Part shown: in pieces, positions 60,617 to 62,000 of the stretch
How the letters are laid out: every line of letters begins with the position of its first letter
Numbering within the stretch: position 1 is the first letter of the stretch
NCBI RefSeq assembly: GCF_000003815.2
Contig: NC_049980.1
Location: forward strand, 24,607,638-24,669,637
Origin: Branchiostoma floridae
Taxonomy: Eukaryota; Chordata; Leptocardii; Amphioxiformes; Branchiostomatidae
DNA length: 62,000 nt
Reading direction: 5' to 3'
The notes under the pieces: model-generated
Database searches by the model: none
What the model was told of the DNA's origin: nothing
What the model saw: only the letters and a program-made list of their open reading frames with translations
Translations under genes and position numbers: made by a program

Positions 60617-60953
60617 AAGCTAAGGGCACAACCCACCGTACGTGCAATTTGTCCGTACGTTTTTTGGGAGGCCACGTCCGCCACGTATTTCTGAAAACGT
60701 TCAGACTGTACAGGGCAGGTGCGTCGCCCGTACTGGCACGTACGGGAGCCAAATCCGCAGCCCGATGGCACACAAAGTTTTGCCTGCACGTAAACTACTA
60801 CGGCGTGTCTGCGTGCTCCAAATCCGTCGGATCATAGTCCCTACGAGTTCCTACGGAGGCGGTACTTACCACTTACGGATCCCAAGAGATAGCCCACGTT
60901 TTGGCACGTAGACAGCACGTATTTGCACGTACGGCGGGTTGTGCCCTTAGCTT
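60617..60953. mobile_element. Inverted-repeat element rich in CGTACG
   Basis: The ends AAGCTAAGGGCACAACCC and its inverse extend to about 35 bp of near-perfect inverted repeat, including CCGTACGTGCAA. TA flanks both sides (60615-60616 and 60954-60955). The 337-bp interior repeats CGTACG/CACGTA motifs many times. A TA-inserting, non-autonomous DNA transposon is the simplest reading. Confidence 0.6.
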
Positions 60954-61040
60954 TATTATCAGCATGATTAGTTTAAGAGGAACAAAGAATGTGAATTATG
61001 TAAATGATGACCTAATTTGTATATTTGATGAAAAAACTTT

Positions 61041-61170
61041 ATAATAATAATAATAATAATAATAGCCTTTATTGCACATTCATGCCCTATCGGGCTAAGT
61101 ACAGGCATATAGATACAAAAGGTAGTAATGCAGTACACATGGTTTCTAAAACATGGATTCTAAAACTAGT
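61041..61170 (-). mobile_element. 3' untranslated end and (ATT)n tail of the non-LTR retrotransposon
   Basis: On the minus strand the stop is followed by a short 3' region with AATAAA (complement of 61068-61073) and a tail of ATT repeats (61041-61064), a microsatellite tail as in I/Jockey-group elements. A target duplication cannot be checked because the other end is outside the window. Confidence 0.7.
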
Positions 61171-62000
61171 CTAATACATTTGTTCGGCTTCTTCTCGTTT
61201 CTTAGTAATGTTGAATATGTAGCTTGATAAGTGTTTGTATAATGTCGTTCGATCAAACCTCATAAGAAAAATGAATTTTTCAACACTAGACAAAGATTCA
61301 AAGCGAGGGAACTTTCCTATAATATAGCTAAAAAGAATACTTCTATCATTACTATATAAACTACAATCTAATAAAAAGTGGGCTTCATCTTCGACCTTGT
61401 TCATGTTACAAAACTGACAGAGTCTTTGCTCCAGAGGTGTGCGGTTGTGCCTCCCTGATTCAATACGGAGTTTGTGGCAGCTGATTCGCAGTTTGGTAAT
61501 TGTAGTTCTTTGTCGTTCGTTAGGAATTCTAAGGTACTCTTCTTCGTTGTAGGTGGATTTGAACAGTCTGTATGAGCGTAATTTGTTCTTTGCGAATTTG
61601 CCTTTGTTGTCATAATGGATTTCGCGTAGGAATGTCTGAAAGTAGATGTCCTTTAAACGTTGTTCAATAGCAGAGATGATTGAAGGCACTTTTGAAACAA
61701 TTGAGTGTGGAGAATGCCAAACAAAGGCATAACCACATTCTTCTAAAGTTTTCCGCACACCGGAAGCCCAACATTTACTACCTAAAGAGTCTAATTCTAA
61801 TTGACATAAAAGTGCGTCTGCCTGGAGACTATCAGCCGGTACATTTAAGCAGACTCTGGTGAAAAACTTAATGGCGTTTAGGGAGGCCTCCAAATGTAAG
61901 GGGTACCTCCCTAATTCCGCCCGTACAGCAAGATTGCTAGCTGTTTTGGGGACATTGAGGGATTGTTTGCAGAATTTTACATGTACGGATTCGATTGGGC
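61171..62000 (-). CDS. Non-LTR retrotransposon ORF2, C-terminal part (partial at window edge)
   Basis: The reading frame is open from the window edge to a stop at 61171-61173 (about 275 codons). It ends with the region after the reverse transcriptase: AELGRYPLHLE, then ERQRTTITKLRISCHKLRIE and a zinc-finger-like CX2CX9HX4C (CQFCNMNKVEDEAHFLLDC). This resembles the C-terminal tail of CR1/Jockey/I-type elements common in marine invertebrates. The catalytic reverse transcriptase would lie beyond the window. The frame seems intact here, so the copy may be young. It is a transposon, not a host gene. Confidence 0.8.
   Translation of the reverse strand, partial: PIESVHVKFCKQSLNVPKTASNLAVRAELGRYPLHLEASLNAIKFFTRVCLNVPADSLQADALLCQLELDSLGSKCWASGVRKTLEECGYAFVWHSPHSIVSKVPSIISAIEQRLKDIYFQTFLREIHYDNKGKFAKNKLRSYRLFKSTYNEEEYLRIPNERQRTTITKLRISCHKLRIESGRHNRTPLEQRLCQFCNMNKVEDEAHFLLDCSLYSNDRSILFSYIIGKFPRFESLSSVEKFIFLMRFDRTTLYKHLSSYIFNITKKREEAEQMY

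Overview
The window is eukaryotic genomic DNA. It shows GT-AG introns with strict phase continuity, AATAAA poly(A) signals, long (TG)n microsatellites, many short terminal-inverted-repeat transposons (MITEs), tRNA-derived SINEs and a non-LTR retrotransposon. The repeat spectrum, the intron-rich secreted cysteine-rich gene and the CTHRC1-type domain fit a marine invertebrate deuterostome, most likely a lancelet (Branchiostoma). That assignment is inferred from general character, not from a search.

Layout. Positions 1-44000 hold no gene I can support. This is AT-leaning non-coding sequence with microsatellites, local duplications, a 95-bp near-perfect palindrome (35193-35287) and several mobile elements: a C/G-run-terminated element (26186-27350), a SINE-like element (33978-34109), a Harbinger-like MITE (34113-34928) and a hAT-type MITE with a perfect 8-bp target duplication (43106-43436). 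Positions 44002-56920 on the plus strand carry one 17-exon gene, whose introns contain a SINE and three further MITE-like elements. A single-exon ORF of unknown function lies at 58530-59489. A short element with long inverted ends follows (60617-60953). The 3' part of a non-LTR retrotransposon ORF on the minus strand runs off the right edge (61041-62000).

The main discovery is the 17-exon gene. Joining the exons gives a 1095-residue secreted protein: a signal peptide, four tandem folate-receptor-family cysteine-rich modules (each with exactly 16 cysteines), a His/Asp/Gly-rich segment of about 108 residues with five perfect 7-residue repeats, and a C-terminal domain matching that of collagen triple helix repeat-containing protein 1 (CTHRC1) but without any collagen repeat. 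I know of no described protein with this order of domains. The pterin-contacting aspartate of vertebrate folate receptor is replaced in all four modules, so canonical folate binding is unlikely. A multivalent extracellular metal-binding or ligand/Wnt-modulating protein is a reasonable hypothesis.
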